In this document: positions 12,291 to 23,094 of the stretch, one piece after another
How the letters are laid out: every line of letters starts with the position of its first letter
Numbering within the stretch: position 1 is the stretch's first letter
DNA from: Ridgeia piscesae
Taxonomy: Eukaryota; Annelida; Polychaeta; Sabellida; Siboglinidae
Length of the DNA: 64,000 bases
Assembly: GCA_025642075.2 (NCBI GenBank)
Contig: JAODUO010000069.1
Span: forward strand, 201,001 to 265,000
Reading direction: 5' to 3'
Notes under the pieces: model-generated
Database searches by the model: none
The model's input: the letters and a program-made list of their open reading frames with translations, nothing else
What the model was told of the DNA's origin: nothing
Program-made: the position numbers and the translations under genes

Positions 12291-12509
12291 GTCGTAAACA
12301 AGCACGTGTGCGCCTTTTATGGCCTTCACCTTATGACGTCATACACGCAACTCTGCCGACCCGATTGTTTCGCCACTACGTGTGTCATGCACTCGTACGA
12401 GTTACTCGTACGAGACTATCGTACGTGTATCAGCCCCCTTTACTCTTTTCGTCTTAAAGAATCATCATGTATGATGTATTCATGTGTGTCTGTACGTAAG
12501 TATATATAT

Positions 12510-12525
12510 GTGTGTGTGTGTTTGT

Positions 12526-12578
<53 letters not shown>

Positions 12579-12642
12579 TGAGTGCGTGAATGTGTGTGGT
12601 GTGTGTGTGTGTGTGTGTGTGTGTGTGGTGGTGTGTGGGGTG

Positions 12643-12716
<74 letters not shown>
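12510..12716. repeat. (GT)n microsatellite beside the M1 EGF_A donor
   Basis: GT repeat with CGTG and GGTG variants. On the sense (minus) strand it is a CA tract starting about 17 nt after the EGF_A splice donor. Confidence 0.96.
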
Positions 12717-12720
<4 letters not shown>

Positions 12721-12733
12721 ATACAACACTCAC

Positions 12734-12844
12734 ATCTATGATAATTGGCGTCATAATTCATTTTCCAGGTACAGCGGTAACCAGTGTCGGTATTGTTGCA
12801 AACACCCGAATATTTGCAAGGACTTGACTTGCATGAATCGACAT
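12734..12844 (-). CDS. M1 EGF_A exon (EGF-like, fifth Cys replaced)
   Basis: A 111-nt exon, phase 1-1, acceptor ...acacag, donor GTGAGT. Encodes VDSCKSSPCKYSGVC, then GYRCTWK and NYHR. Cysteines 1-4 are in place; the expected CxC is CTW, so cysteine 5 is Trp. Cysteine 6 would fall on the split codon T|nn at the donor and is only Cys if the next exon starts GT or GC, which neither X nor F2a does. Open in this module. Confidence 0.72.
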
Positions 12845-13655
12845 CTGTGTTATTAAACGAAACGTGTATGATATATCGTTATAATAATTATGGTTCTTCT
12901 TTATATTGTCTAGATCTTAACAAAGTTGTGGAACAACGATACCGGCATGTCATAATATATCGATATACTTCATTTATATCGGAATTATACTTAGGTTGTT
13001 TATTCTCTGCATGAAACTTTCTAGAAAATAGTTCACACGTGAGAATAATAAAGACTGCTACAAGCATCGACATTTAATTGATTCATATATGACGACAAAA
13101 CGTTGTATCACATTATTATGATGATATGTACGTAAGACTATAAACGCATTTGATTTGAAAATGACGTCTCCCATTCAATCGTATGATAATCATTAATACT
13201 GAGCTATTATTGACGAAAAATTGACTCAATTCCTTATTGGTCGTCAAGAATAATATTTGCATAATTTATCACATTAGTATTAAAGGGAACCGAAATGGAT
13301 ATGTGACATGCTACGCATGTGAAAAAGTGTATACAAACCAACCATTTCGAACGGTGTCATCGGTGACCACATTTTAACGTCGGTGGCATACTGGTAATAT
13401 AATTTCAAAGTGGAAAATTGCACTGAAACCAGCCGCTACACGGAGGCTTCTATCAACGCGCCAATGCGTCCGACCTGACCAATCAGCGGAGCAGATTACG
13501 TATCCGGTGCTTTCCAGTTCACAATAGCAGTTGTAAACACAAAGTTATGAGATCTTTGTATGCTGATTTTGCGTGATACATTATGTTATATTGCTTTGCA
13601 TATGGCTGTAACAATAATTATATATGTAAAAGAAAGCTGTCATAGTTACAACAAT
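12845..13655. other. Conserved inter-module intron or spacer
   Basis: Closely alignable to 27,269-27,960, to 42,709-42,921 plus 44,850-44,960, and in part to 56,708-57,190. No exon recognised. Contains several inverted near-palindromes such as the run around 12,950 (atatatcgatatac). Confidence 0.5.
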
Positions 13656-13760
13656 GATCTTATAGCTTCACAAAGATACGCAACTCCTCGCGATAACGTG
13701 TGACGCCACAACCACTAGCGCCGTCTAGACTAGTTTTAAGCGTGCTATAGACGATGGCGT

Positions 13761-14015
13761 GTGCTCACAAAATGTCCGGAAATGGTTTTCCACCGCTTCC
13801 CGGTTGAAGAGAGAAGGTATATATTGGATCTATTAAAGAAATGTGTATGTCAAAGTAAAGTAATCGACACTTTCCCCTGTGAAAACATGACAAAAATGAC
13901 CAAACGTATAGACGAAATGGCGCAGGTTTTTTGCCGTCCAAGCGACTGGCTGGATCACATGGTCTTGGAAAACGGCGTGTTTCTCGCGATGCATACTAAT
14001 TTTGTTTACTGTTGA
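13761..14015 (+). pseudogene. ORF near left end of the P-like element, product unknown
   Basis: 84-codon open frame lacking an ATG at its 5' end; begins after a possible ATG in another frame at 13,754. Contains VFHRFPVEERR, a phrase seen in THAP-type zinc fingers (HRFP), but the C2CH spacing of THAP is not evident. Read as a possible decayed DNA-binding exon; function not assigned. Confidence 0.25.
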
Positions 14016-14939
14016 CATTGATATCGACCAATGAATGCCTTCAGAAGATGATCGGCGGGAAAAATCTGTTACATTGCATTCGGCTGTGGATGATTAAGGT
14101 TGGTGAACTTTGCGTTGCGTTTATTTATAAAAATGCTAATATAGATTAGCGTGTAACCTAAAATTTGTGAAGTGTAACCCAGATCTATGGCATCTTAGCT
14201 TTCATGTGGTATAAATATGAACTATGTATATCAATGCAGGACGCGAAGAAACCCCCCAGACAACGGGCTGTATCAGGACAGTTTGTAGCGGTTTTCATGT
14301 CGCTCAGAGCTGCGGCTTACGTTGTTCAGGCGCCATTAACATATCGTGGCATTTGCAACGGCCAACGTACGCGCAATCGAGTATTTTATGATAACAAGTA
14401 CAGACTGTTAATATTTCCACTATAATATGCACCACCCAATAGCTGTAATTCACCTTTTTCATTTTACCTTTTAGTTTACAGTTATATGGACTATCTATTT
14501 TGTTGATTTTATTAATAATATTTACCATTTTGTGTAGTATTTTATGTGAAATATTTTCGTTATTTGAATTTTATGTAGACACTCAGGAAGTGTGGTCTTG
14601 ACTTGAAGATTACGTGGCAATGCTCGCATGGGTAAACTTCTCAAGAATTGACAACACTGTTTGATCTCGAGAGAAGTGCCTGGCATCGCAGTCGCTTCAT
14701 ATTCGTTGCTCAACTCGAATGTTTGTGCAGTGTATACACTTGAAGAACATTGCAGTATGATCTTGGGAATTGTACATACTGCTACTACAATGTTTCCATT
14801 CCTCAATAACTGGCAGAACTGTGACATAGGCAGAAATCGATGGCTTGGCTATTGATGCATAGTCTACACCTGTTGCACAACTGGAAGTTATGTGCAGTGA
14901 AATGTACTCATCAATAAAAAGTTAAGGCAAATGCAGTGG

Positions 14940-15310
14940 CCAAATATAGAAAAACATGGGAATGTAGGTCAACTGTAAAGGTCACGTGAAGGTCACAAAA
15001 TAAATCACTTGTCAAAGGATTTATCAAGATTCATGGTGAATTTATGAATTAATTATGCATTAAATTCCAGTATGTGGGTCAGATGTGAAATATAGGTCAA
15101 CTAATTAGATCAAGTTCTAATAACCGTTTAAAGTGTCCATAACGTTGCTATATTGACAGTTTTGATATTTAAATGTTAACAAGGCTCATTTCCTAAACAA
15201 TTTCACCTAAAATTATACCATTAATAGGAATTAATACCATAGTGTGGGTCAAATCTAGTTCAGATATAAAATCTAGGTCAATTTTGAAGGTCAACTCAAG
15301 GTCACAACAA
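14940..15310. repeat. Cluster of AGGTCA-like half-sites
   Basis: At least eight aggtca / gggtca hexamers on the + strand at about 14,968, 14,980, 14,991, 15,077, 15,093, 15,246, 15,277, 15,290 and 15,301, spaced irregularly inside the P-like element. Probably a property of the repeat family rather than a real nuclear-receptor site. Confidence 0.5.
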
Positions 15311-16460
15311 TTTACATTTCCTAAAGGCTTAACCCATTTTTGGTTTCACATGCGTAAGTTAAATGGTTCCAATGTTTTTACTGGTTCCCAACCTATTTTA
15401 TGCAGTCATTATGCAGCCTGTGCACAAGAAATGGACCAAAATCCTATAGACAAAAATCAAGCAATTTTTAGATTTAACAAAATTGAATTTCTCGGGTAAA
15501 TATTGAAGATTTCCATTTTTTTCTAAAAGTGTTATTAACTACATATTAGTATCTACCACAGGGCACCATTTAAATTATGATATAACATATTGTAATTTTG
15601 TTGTTGATGTATATCAACAAATTTTTTTTTTATTAATAATATATAGTCAATGAAACGCCAGTCGAATACGCTCGCGAGTCGAACACTTAAGGATATCTTT
15701 TGTAATTACCGCCATATGTAACATAGAATGCGCTAAACAAGTACATTTGGCATCTACACAAACAATCTGATTGACAAAGATGTAAAATGAGGTTTGTGAA
15801 CACACATTTTCCAAAAGTACTTATATTACACGAAATACTCACTGGCCCCCGTTGCGTAATGGTCCCTATGCCTAGGCTGTAGGGAGTGTGGCGTGTTTAA
15901 AAACAAATAATCTACAAATAACTCAGAAGGGCGGAATATACATAGATAATATTGGTTGGATTGTCAATATGCCGAAGGCTTCCTTGTCCACGTGCCATCT
16001 GGAGTTCACTCCTGTGTGGCACTCTGGTTAAACTTGGCTAAATCTTGTAATGATTAAAACCACCGCGTTACTATTTCGCCTCGCGGCATAACTAGATACT
16101 AATATTTTAATAGAGTTGAAATATAATGTAATTTTCGTCACGAAGTCAATAATGCTTTGTTATATAACAATATAAATTATTATTTATATGGCAGTATTAA
16201 TATTCGTGTATAACTAATCCTGTATTATATTGTTTTTTCTTTCGTATTCATTAAAGCATGTAGGATGTGTGCAGTATTTACATATCTAATGATTTATTAT
16301 TATGGTTGTGACCACAATAATTGTGTTTGGGGATACATACTAATACATGTTTTTACCTTCTTGTGTATTGACAAACAACATTATATGTACAGCATGTTGA
16401 CATTTGAATAAATAATATTGAATTGAACTGAATTAATATGTGTGTTCAATACATGTTGCA

Positions 16461-16620
16461 GAAACAGCTCACACAGGCACAGCTGAGTTCATCGAAAGGA
16501 TGGACCAACTGTTCAATGTCTTTAACAGCCAGACGCTGACTAGTCCAGCACTGATGCCATACGCTCTGATTGAAACCAGTGGCCACAAGGCGTTTTTGAT
16601 AGGAATCTTAGATTGAAAGC
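16461..16620 (+). pseudogene. P-element transposase-like exon fragment
   Basis: Open frame reading AETAHTGTAEFIERMDQLFN and continuing VFNSQTLTS to a stop after about 53 codons. The T-x-x-F-x-x-x-x-(N/D)-x-(L/F)-F-(N/D)-x-(F/L)-N-S pattern matches the P-element/THAP9 transposase region. Preceded by a plausible acceptor (gttgcag). No other part of the transposase is confidently seen. Confidence 0.45.
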
Positions 16621-17918
16621 AAAGGCAATGATGGCAATAATATTAATTTTGTTAGATGTTATTGTTATGTCAGTTGTATATATTCTTGACTATTACAAAT
16701 CAGGTAGATCTAAAACAATTGCATATTTTGACTTTTTAAATCAAATTAAAGCAAGCTTTTCAAACACCCTGTATATGCTATGACTTAACCTGAATTTTAG
16801 TCATGAGCTTTGAGTATCATGTTTACTTCAGGCCATTGACTGTACACAAGATACTGTTTACGGCGATAATATTATTAAAACATGACGTCTGGTTGTGGCA
16901 TAATAATGGTGTGTGTTTTATCCATGACAAATATTCTGAGTAGCAGTCGCCGTTTTAAAGAGGACCGTTTTAATTGGGCTGTAACCATTAGTCACTGTTT
17001 TGTTTGGGTTGTGTACACGCCATTGGAACGTTTTTGTTTGTATACACACTATTTACCGTTTTAACTTAACTGTAACGATCATTTACCTTTTTGAATTGTA
17101 CACATTATTAATTGGGACGTTTTGGCTTGTTATCATTATGTGAATAAATCGTCTATACCTCTTTATAATCATATTCTGCTTGCCTTAGTTGTACAATGCA
17201 TCTATGCTTTTATGGAGATTTGCTTTTATTATCTAGACCAATGGCAATGCCCCTTGTCATGTTTACCATTTGACTTTACCCTCTGTGTGCATTACCATTT
17301 TCCACCCATGTATGTTTTTCTTGCAATTTGTTGCTTCATAAACCATGCAAATCGCGGCAGGCTAAAATACTATTACAGTTTCATCGGTGGTGAGTAAAAT
17401 AATAATTTTATAAAATAACTGCAGCAATTAAATATACAGTTGAACAAATATGTGTATTCTTGGAATCACCTTGATGGGGAGAGCTAATAATATTGTAGCA
17501 AGTACCAAACCTAAATACTAAAAGGAAAAAAATTTGTAAAAAGATGAACAGGTACGGGAGTTATTGAACAAGCATTTCGAGCAAGAAGTTGAAAAAGTGA
17601 TCACATCTTTAATAATGAGGGACCAGTACGATCGCGTTTATTACGGATTAGACCCAGGAAAATACTGTGTCATTAAACTCAATTAAAATAATAGACTAGC
17701 TTAAAAACACTATCTTCAAGGTGAGTTAGGGGGAGGGGGGCATATATGACCGCTGGTGCAATTTCTGTCATTTGAACCTTTGCTATCGTGTCCAAAGATT
17801 TGTACACAGTGCACGCTAGAAACTAGATGGCGCCACATTACCCAATGTCACGCTAGTTACGGCAAAATCGCGAGGAGTTACGTATTTTTGCTATAGAATC
17901 CGTGGTTACACTGTCGTT

Positions 17919-18372
17919 TATATTTTTCCGGGCGTTAAAAACGTTCTGGTTGACGTTTCTGCGCATGCGCGATATATGTATAATCATCAATGTGCAGCGA
18001 AAAGACAAAGCATTTATGGTATAAATACTACGGATTGTTCGTTAGTATGTATATAACCTATCAGCAAAGTAATTTGTCACAAATTAACACCAGACAGTTT
18101 TGAGGCATATTTTTTTATAGCAAGCGTAAATCACGTGACAGTAGTGCGCCATAATCCGTGACAGTGATTTATAAAACGTAATATTTTATCGCATTGAACG
18201 ACATTTTAAGAAACTCTTCACAGTAATCATCACATGAAAGTTAACGAACAGCTCGTGGCATTTATACCGAAAATGCTTCGTTGTTTCGCTGGACATTGAT
18301 GATTTTACATTTATAGCGCATGCGCAGAAACGTCAACCGGAACGTTTTTAACGCCCGGAAAAATGTAAGCGT
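17919..18372. mobile_element. Palindromic MITE, copy 1
   Basis: About 450 bp with long inverted ends: ttttccgggcgttaaaaacg at the left and the inverse at the right, extending through gacgtttctgcgcatgcgc and beyond, over 80 bp. Same family at 18,636 and 20,818. Non-coding. Lies against the right end of the P-like element. Confidence 0.8.
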
Positions 18373-18635
18373 GATAACACTCCCTGTTGGAGAGTCGTCG
18401 AAACCCCGGACAATTTCCGTAGAGCGCGCAGCCAAGTCAGAGCACACGAAGATTAGTAAATGTAAAATAAATCTTCGGTATCTAAATGATTTAAATGTTG
18501 TGCTATTAGACACATTGCGGTATTTGTCGTTATGACCAATGTACACAATTGTATTGTTCATAAACCACAGTTAACGTTCTAGAAGATACCGGGTAAACAC
18601 GGCATGGGCTGAGGCTGTGCCGGGCGCAGGCCGGT

Positions 18636-19104
18636 GTAGCGTTTATATTTTTCCGGGCGTTATAAACTGTACGGGTGACGTTTCTGCGCATGCGCGATAA
18701 TTGTCAAATCATAAAATGCAGCAAAACGCAAAGCATTTATGGTATAAATACCACGGGCTGTTCATTAGGACGTATATAACCTTTCAGCAATGCTATTTGT
18801 CGCAAATTAACATGGGGCAAACACGTTTTGAGATGTTTTGATAGCAAGTGCAAATAATTTGCATGCAATACGCCATAATACGTGTCAGTGATTTAAACAG
18901 ACGTGCAATTGTAATGTATTTAACGAAATTTTAAGCAACTCTTCACAGTAATCACCACAGGAGAGTGAGTTAACGAACGGCTAGTGATACTTATATGATA
19001 AATGCTTTGCAATTCACTGCACATTGATGGGTTTACGTTTATCACGCATTGGGAAAAAACGTCACCCGGATAGTTGATAACGCCCGGAAAAATGTAAGCG
19101 CGAC
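18636..19104. mobile_element. Palindromic MITE, copy 2
   Basis: Same ends as copy 1 (ccgggcgttataaac... and inverse). Inserted at ggccggt/accggc; the intact site ggccggctaggtctaag is preserved at about 28,193 and 45,226. Confidence 0.82.
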
Positions 19105-19509
19105 ACCGGCAAAGTCTAAGTGAGTTGGGCCGTCCGCCGCCGCACCAATGAATGCCTTCACCGTGATTGTGGTGGTTATTTTTCATCATTATTAGTTTTA
19201 CTTCATCCTACTTTGGATGGTTTCACGTACGCATGGACAGAGGAATATATGTATGCTAGAAATAAAGGTAAAACTACGTGACAATAAAGCTAGAACATAG
19301 CCAAAAAGCAGGGCTTAGCCGGGTCGGGGATCGATTCGCAAGAACGAACTTTAAAGATAATATAGGGCCGATCTAATATAGCACTTTGACATCACTCGTT
19401 AAGTCAGTACTGCATTGCGTAGCTACTCAGTTCCTTGTTTTAGGTTGACCACTCGGAAAGTGCCAGCATGATAGATGTGCAAGGAGCACTCGATACGTCA
19501 CAGACTATG
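19105..19509. other. Inter-module spacer
   Basis: Alignable to 28,200-28,810 and 45,230-45,610. No gene recognised. Confidence 0.4.
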
Positions 19510-20805
19510 AAAGGGCAGAAAAAGGCAACGGTTTCGCGGCGTACACCTAATAGAGTTAATATAAGTAAAAATTTCCACATTATACTTAATTTTTTAACGC
19601 CAGCGGTTTACCAAAAAAACCATTTTGAACACCCAGCCATCGAAATACTATGAGCTAAGCCATTGTCGACGAAGAATGACGTCACTACGCTTAGGCCTCC
19701 ACAGATTCCCTGCATAAGTTATTCATAAATCCGCCTGGAGGCGCTGTGCGCAGAGAAATAAAAAGGGCGTGTTTGTTATGGATTATCTAAATCGGAACAT
19801 TTAACGGATGCAGAAGTATCTGGATATAAATTCCAGCCGCAAAGACAAAGGCACATATTGGAAGACACACTAGAGGCGAGTGACCACGAAAAGAAAGACA
19901 TACGGGAAGCTGAACTTAAAAAACTAAACTAGCAGAGATGGTGTCAACTGGTGGCGGTGCCGAACCAATTTGTTGATGCGGTGACAAGTTTGTCTGCTGT
20001 CATGAAGTGGCTGCAACGCGCAGAGCATGTTGATGAAGGTAAATATTAAGTTGTCTATTATTGTTATTGCGTAAATATTATTATCCTAAGGTCCGGATTG
20101 CGTAATGATCGTATTATTATGACAAGCGAAATATGATCGCTTAGCTTGGGCCAGCCGGGTCACCTCACTGGCCTCAGGCTTGCCGCATTCAACTATGTGT
20201 CACTTTTTACGTTTTATGGTAATAACACATTTGGTAAGACTTGGTGGGGTTTATCAGTTAACATAAATTGTATTGAATAGTTCCAATGAAATTAAATGAA
20301 TCAGGTCCCGCAATTGTGCAGGTGTGTCTATTGTGGGAAAAACATACAAATGAATAGTCAAAGCCTTGCTTTTTTTTGCATCCCCCATGTGTGGACACCC
20401 ATCACATTTGTAGTAACAGCAGCTATATTGATTCATATATCATGATCTAAATGCACCGCCTACACAGCAATTACTTGTTGACCACAGATTTAGGTCTAAG
20501 CAGCTGCTACATCGCCAACTAAACGAAGACTCGAAGTTGTTGTGCCGTAGTGACGTCGCAGGAAGCTCACCGGCCTCAGCAGAGACCTAGAATGCCGCGC
20601 TCTCATTGGCCAGGCCAAGCCAAACGAACCTGTCACCGGTTAAGATGGTGGCGTCAGGCCATCATGGATTTCTTTAGATTTTTAGACTTTAAGGACACAT
20701 TCTGAGTAAACCGCTGACGTTAAAAAATTGAGTATATGTGGAAATTGTTAGTTTGTATAAACTCTATTAAGTGTATGATACGAAACCGTTGCCTTTTTTG
20801 CCTTT
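19510..20805 (+). mobile_element. 1.3-kb element with terminal inverted repeats of about 110 bp (Mutator-like?)
   Basis: Left end 19,510-19,620 (aagggcagaaaaaggcaacg ... taacgccagcggttta) is matched in inverse by 20,695-20,805 (taaaccgctgacgtta ... ttttttgccttt). Flanks gactatga / gaactatg look like an 8-9 bp target duplication. The empty site cagactatgaa is present at about 28,802. Long TIRs and a target duplication of this size fit Mutator-like elements, but no transposase is seen. Confidence 0.7.
19806..20040 (+). pseudogene. Degenerate P2X7 C-terminal-like cysteine motif inside the long-TIR element
   Basis: The + strand gives GYKFQPQRQ followed by an acidic/basic helix-like run, then RWCQ; after a 2-nt frame change it gives CGDKFVCCHEVAATRRAC. 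The order GY-x-F-x-P ... W-C ... C-x(6)-C-C-H/Q-E resembles the zinc-binding P2X7 C-terminal domain that is scattered widely in invertebrate genomes. One stop and one frameshift break it. Confidence 0.35.
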
Positions 20806-20817
20806 GAACTATGGCGC

Positions 20818-21286
20818 TGTCGTGCTTACATTTTTCCGGGCGTTATAAACTATCTGGGTGACGTTTCTGCGCATGCGCGATAAACGTAAACCCATCAATA
20901 TGCAGCGAAACGCAACGCATTTATCATATAAATATCACGGGCTGTTCGTTAACTCTCCTGTGGTGATTAATGTGAAGAGTTGCTTAAAATTTCGTTAAAT
21001 ACATTAAAATAGTACGTCAGTTTAAATCACTGTCACGGATTATGGCGCACTACTGTCACGTGATATACGTTTGCTATCAAAATATGATTCAAAACTTGTT
21101 TGCCTCGTGTTAATTTGCGACAAATAACATTGTTGAAAGGTTATATACGTCCTAATGAACCAGTGGTATTTATACCATAAATGCTGTGTGCGTTTCGCTG
21201 TATTTTGATGATTTGACATTTATCCCGCATGCGTAGAAACGTCAACCGGATAGTTTATAACGCCCGGAAAAATGTAAACGCTACAG
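20818..21286. mobile_element. Palindromic MITE, copy 3
   Basis: Same family as the copies at 17.9 and 18.6 kb, inserted directly beside the right end of the long-TIR element. Ends read gcttacatttttccgggcg and its inverse near 21,280. Confidence 0.8.
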
Positions 21287-21490
21287 CGCATCTCGTGAAG
21301 TTCGACAATGTGTTAAACAAATTATAAAACAGTGACATTAAAAATGTGGTTACCGTTCGAAATGGTTGGTTTCTATTAAATATTTGGCGTGCATGGCATG
21401 GCATATAACGTTTCCCTTTCGGTTCCCTTTTTATAAGCGCGAAACCAGAACATATGTTACGACTGAAGTAATCTTACGTATCACGCTTAC

Positions 21491-21601
21491 CTTGACAGTT
21501 CGATCCAATGTAGTTATCCTTGCAAGTACACATGTAACCTTCTGGTATTTCATTACACGTGGCTCCATTTTTGCAAGGGCGAGTTTTGCAGGCGTGAAAT
21601 G
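21491..21601 (-). CDS. M2 EGF_B exon (EGF-like domain)
   Basis: A 111-nt exon, phase 1-1, acceptor ...ctttacag, donor GTAAGC. Six canonical cysteines: FHACKTRPCKNGATC, GYMCTCK, GSNC. Spliced to M1 EGF_A the split codon reads GAT, giving NCQ-D-VDSC, a normal inter-EGF linker. Confidence 0.88.
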
Positions 21602-22128
21602 CTGTAAAGTCAACATGATTGTGTTGCCAGAAGCTAATATTTTCTCTTGTTATCCATGGAGGAAGTATAAGACACATAGTGTAAACAATACAGTACCTGA
21701 GTAAGAGAAACTCTACTTAAGTGAGCGTCAGGGCCGGCCGTCTCAGTCCAATTATACCATTCGTCTTCACATCTCTTAATTATAAAAATACATCATGCTA
21801 TTTTATTGGGCGATTAACATCGATGCGGTTTGCTTGTGGCGTTTAGTTTATTATTGCAGTTTTATAACGAACATGACTGAATGTACATTTATTCAAAATA
21901 AATGAATATATTAAGGCGACTACGTGAATGTGACACCATTCCAGAAGGCTCTAGTAAGATGCACATCCTGACTGACTAGTATTGCATTATATTTCAAGTG
22001 TTTGAACAATCATTGAAAGATGTCTTGTTGAGAGGAATGTTCCTGTATTGACAATCATTCAATGCGTATTTAACGAATATGTTTTCGTCACGCCTTAATT
22101 GCAGGGCAACTGTTCAAATCAGCCATAC
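21602..22128. other. M2 intron between F1b and EGF_B
   Basis: Alignable to the same intron in M3 and M4 (29,140-29,654; 45,951-46,446 plus 47,170-47,198). No gene or domain seen. Confidence 0.45.
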
Positions 22129-22332
22129 CTGTTCCAAAAATTAACACTTCACAAAAATTGAGAAGAAGGCGTTTCCCGTTTCTTATGATCGTCAGTGATG
22201 TCCCTCTAGCATTAGATTCACATGGGAATGATCTGATCTCTCCTGTTGACATGTTATTGCTGGACAACCCACACCTCTTATATGTTTCCTCATGTGGACC
22301 AACGGAGATGTTGAAATTGCGCAACCATTCAC
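22129..22332 (-). CDS. M2 F1b exon: C-terminal half of F-type lectin domain 1
   Basis: 204 nt, phase 1-1, acceptor ...caacag, donor GTATGG. Encodes EWLRNFNISVG, KRCGLSS, SFPCES and NFCEVLIFG. Very close to the M4 copy. Confidence 0.88.
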
Positions 22333-22678
22333 CTGTTGTACATGTAATGCAATAATTAATATGAGTGGTTAAGCAAATGCCAATGCGTAAGGAACAATCA
22401 AATTGTTGTTGTATGGGAATAATGTTCAACGTATGCCAGTTTACCTATTTTGATGAATACGGACTACAAAGAAGCAGGCTAATAACACATTTACATACAT
22501 ATATATTGTTATGCATGTGGATTAGAATGCGTAAAATTGAGAACTCTTCTTCAATATGATGCTCAACGTAAATACAAACCCCTTTTATTTCGCGCCGCAG
22601 GGTCTCTCGAATTACATGTGTACAGAGTAAGGTTAGCAGAAAAAGTATGTTGGTATATAACTTCGTTTAAAAACTTAC

Positions 22679-22900
22679 CGCAACAATCAGCCCGATTTAC
22701 AATAGTAACTTCCCTCACAAGGACTTCGTAATGGAAAGAGACTTTCCACCACGGGTAATCTTCATAGTCATACGTGCGAATGCAGCTCTTGTGTTTCATA
22801 TGGCCGTCTATATTTCCATCTATTGCAAACTCAGGTTTGGTGCCCACCTCAACAGAAGACTGTGAGGCTGTTCCGTTGAGTGCTATGTCACTCCAAAGTT
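22679..22900 (-). CDS. M2 F1a exon: N-terminal half of F-type lectin domain 1
   Basis: 222 nt, phase 1-1, acceptor ...atgtag, donor GTAAGT. Encodes WSDIALNGTASQSS, FAIDGN, SCIRTY, PWWKVSF and NRADCC. Differs from M4 at only two or three residues. No His at the fucose site. Confidence 0.88.
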
Positions 22901-23094
22901 CTACATAAAAAGGATATCAATGAGAGACCGGGAATAACATCTTTATAAATTTAGGACATACATACGGTTTTGTGTTTGTGCGTGTATCTGCGTACATGCG
23001 CGTGCGCGTCCATCTCAACAGGCAATTTCTATACAATTCGCAGTTACATATAGTGGCTAAACGAGTTGGAATATGTTGGACAAAAAGATTGCTG

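Larger units (their letters stand above)
8920..12439 (-). mobile_element. PIF/Harbinger-like DNA transposon, copy 1
   Basis: 3.5-kb element with imperfect inverted ends (AAGTGGTGATACACGTACG and, inverted, AGGGGGCTGATACACGTACG) and a 3-bp TTA target duplication at 8917-8919 and 12440-12442, the TWA type used by PIF/Harbinger. M2 has the empty TTA site at 26,257. Both ends carry multiple ACTCGTACGAGT-like palindromes. Transposase fragments lie inside on the minus strand. Decayed by stops and frameshifts; probably non-autonomous now. Confidence 0.82.
13656..17900 (+). mobile_element. P-element-like DNA transposon, about 4.2 kb, decayed
   Basis: Inverted termini: the left end (13,673-13,745) contains acgcaactcctcgcgat and a tagcgccgtctag block; the right end (17,808-17,890) has the inverse cgcgaggagttacgt and atggcgccac. 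Inside, the + strand has a P-element transposase-like stretch at 16,461-16,620 and a short ORF with FHRFP near the left end. Sister modules M2-M4 junctions lack the insert (near 27,975 and 44,968). Class assignment rests mainly on the short protein match and is tentative. Confidence 0.5.

Noticed and set aside
18262..18561. 99-codon frame at the MITE border
   Set aside because: Mostly antisense of the MITE arm; not supported by any domain.
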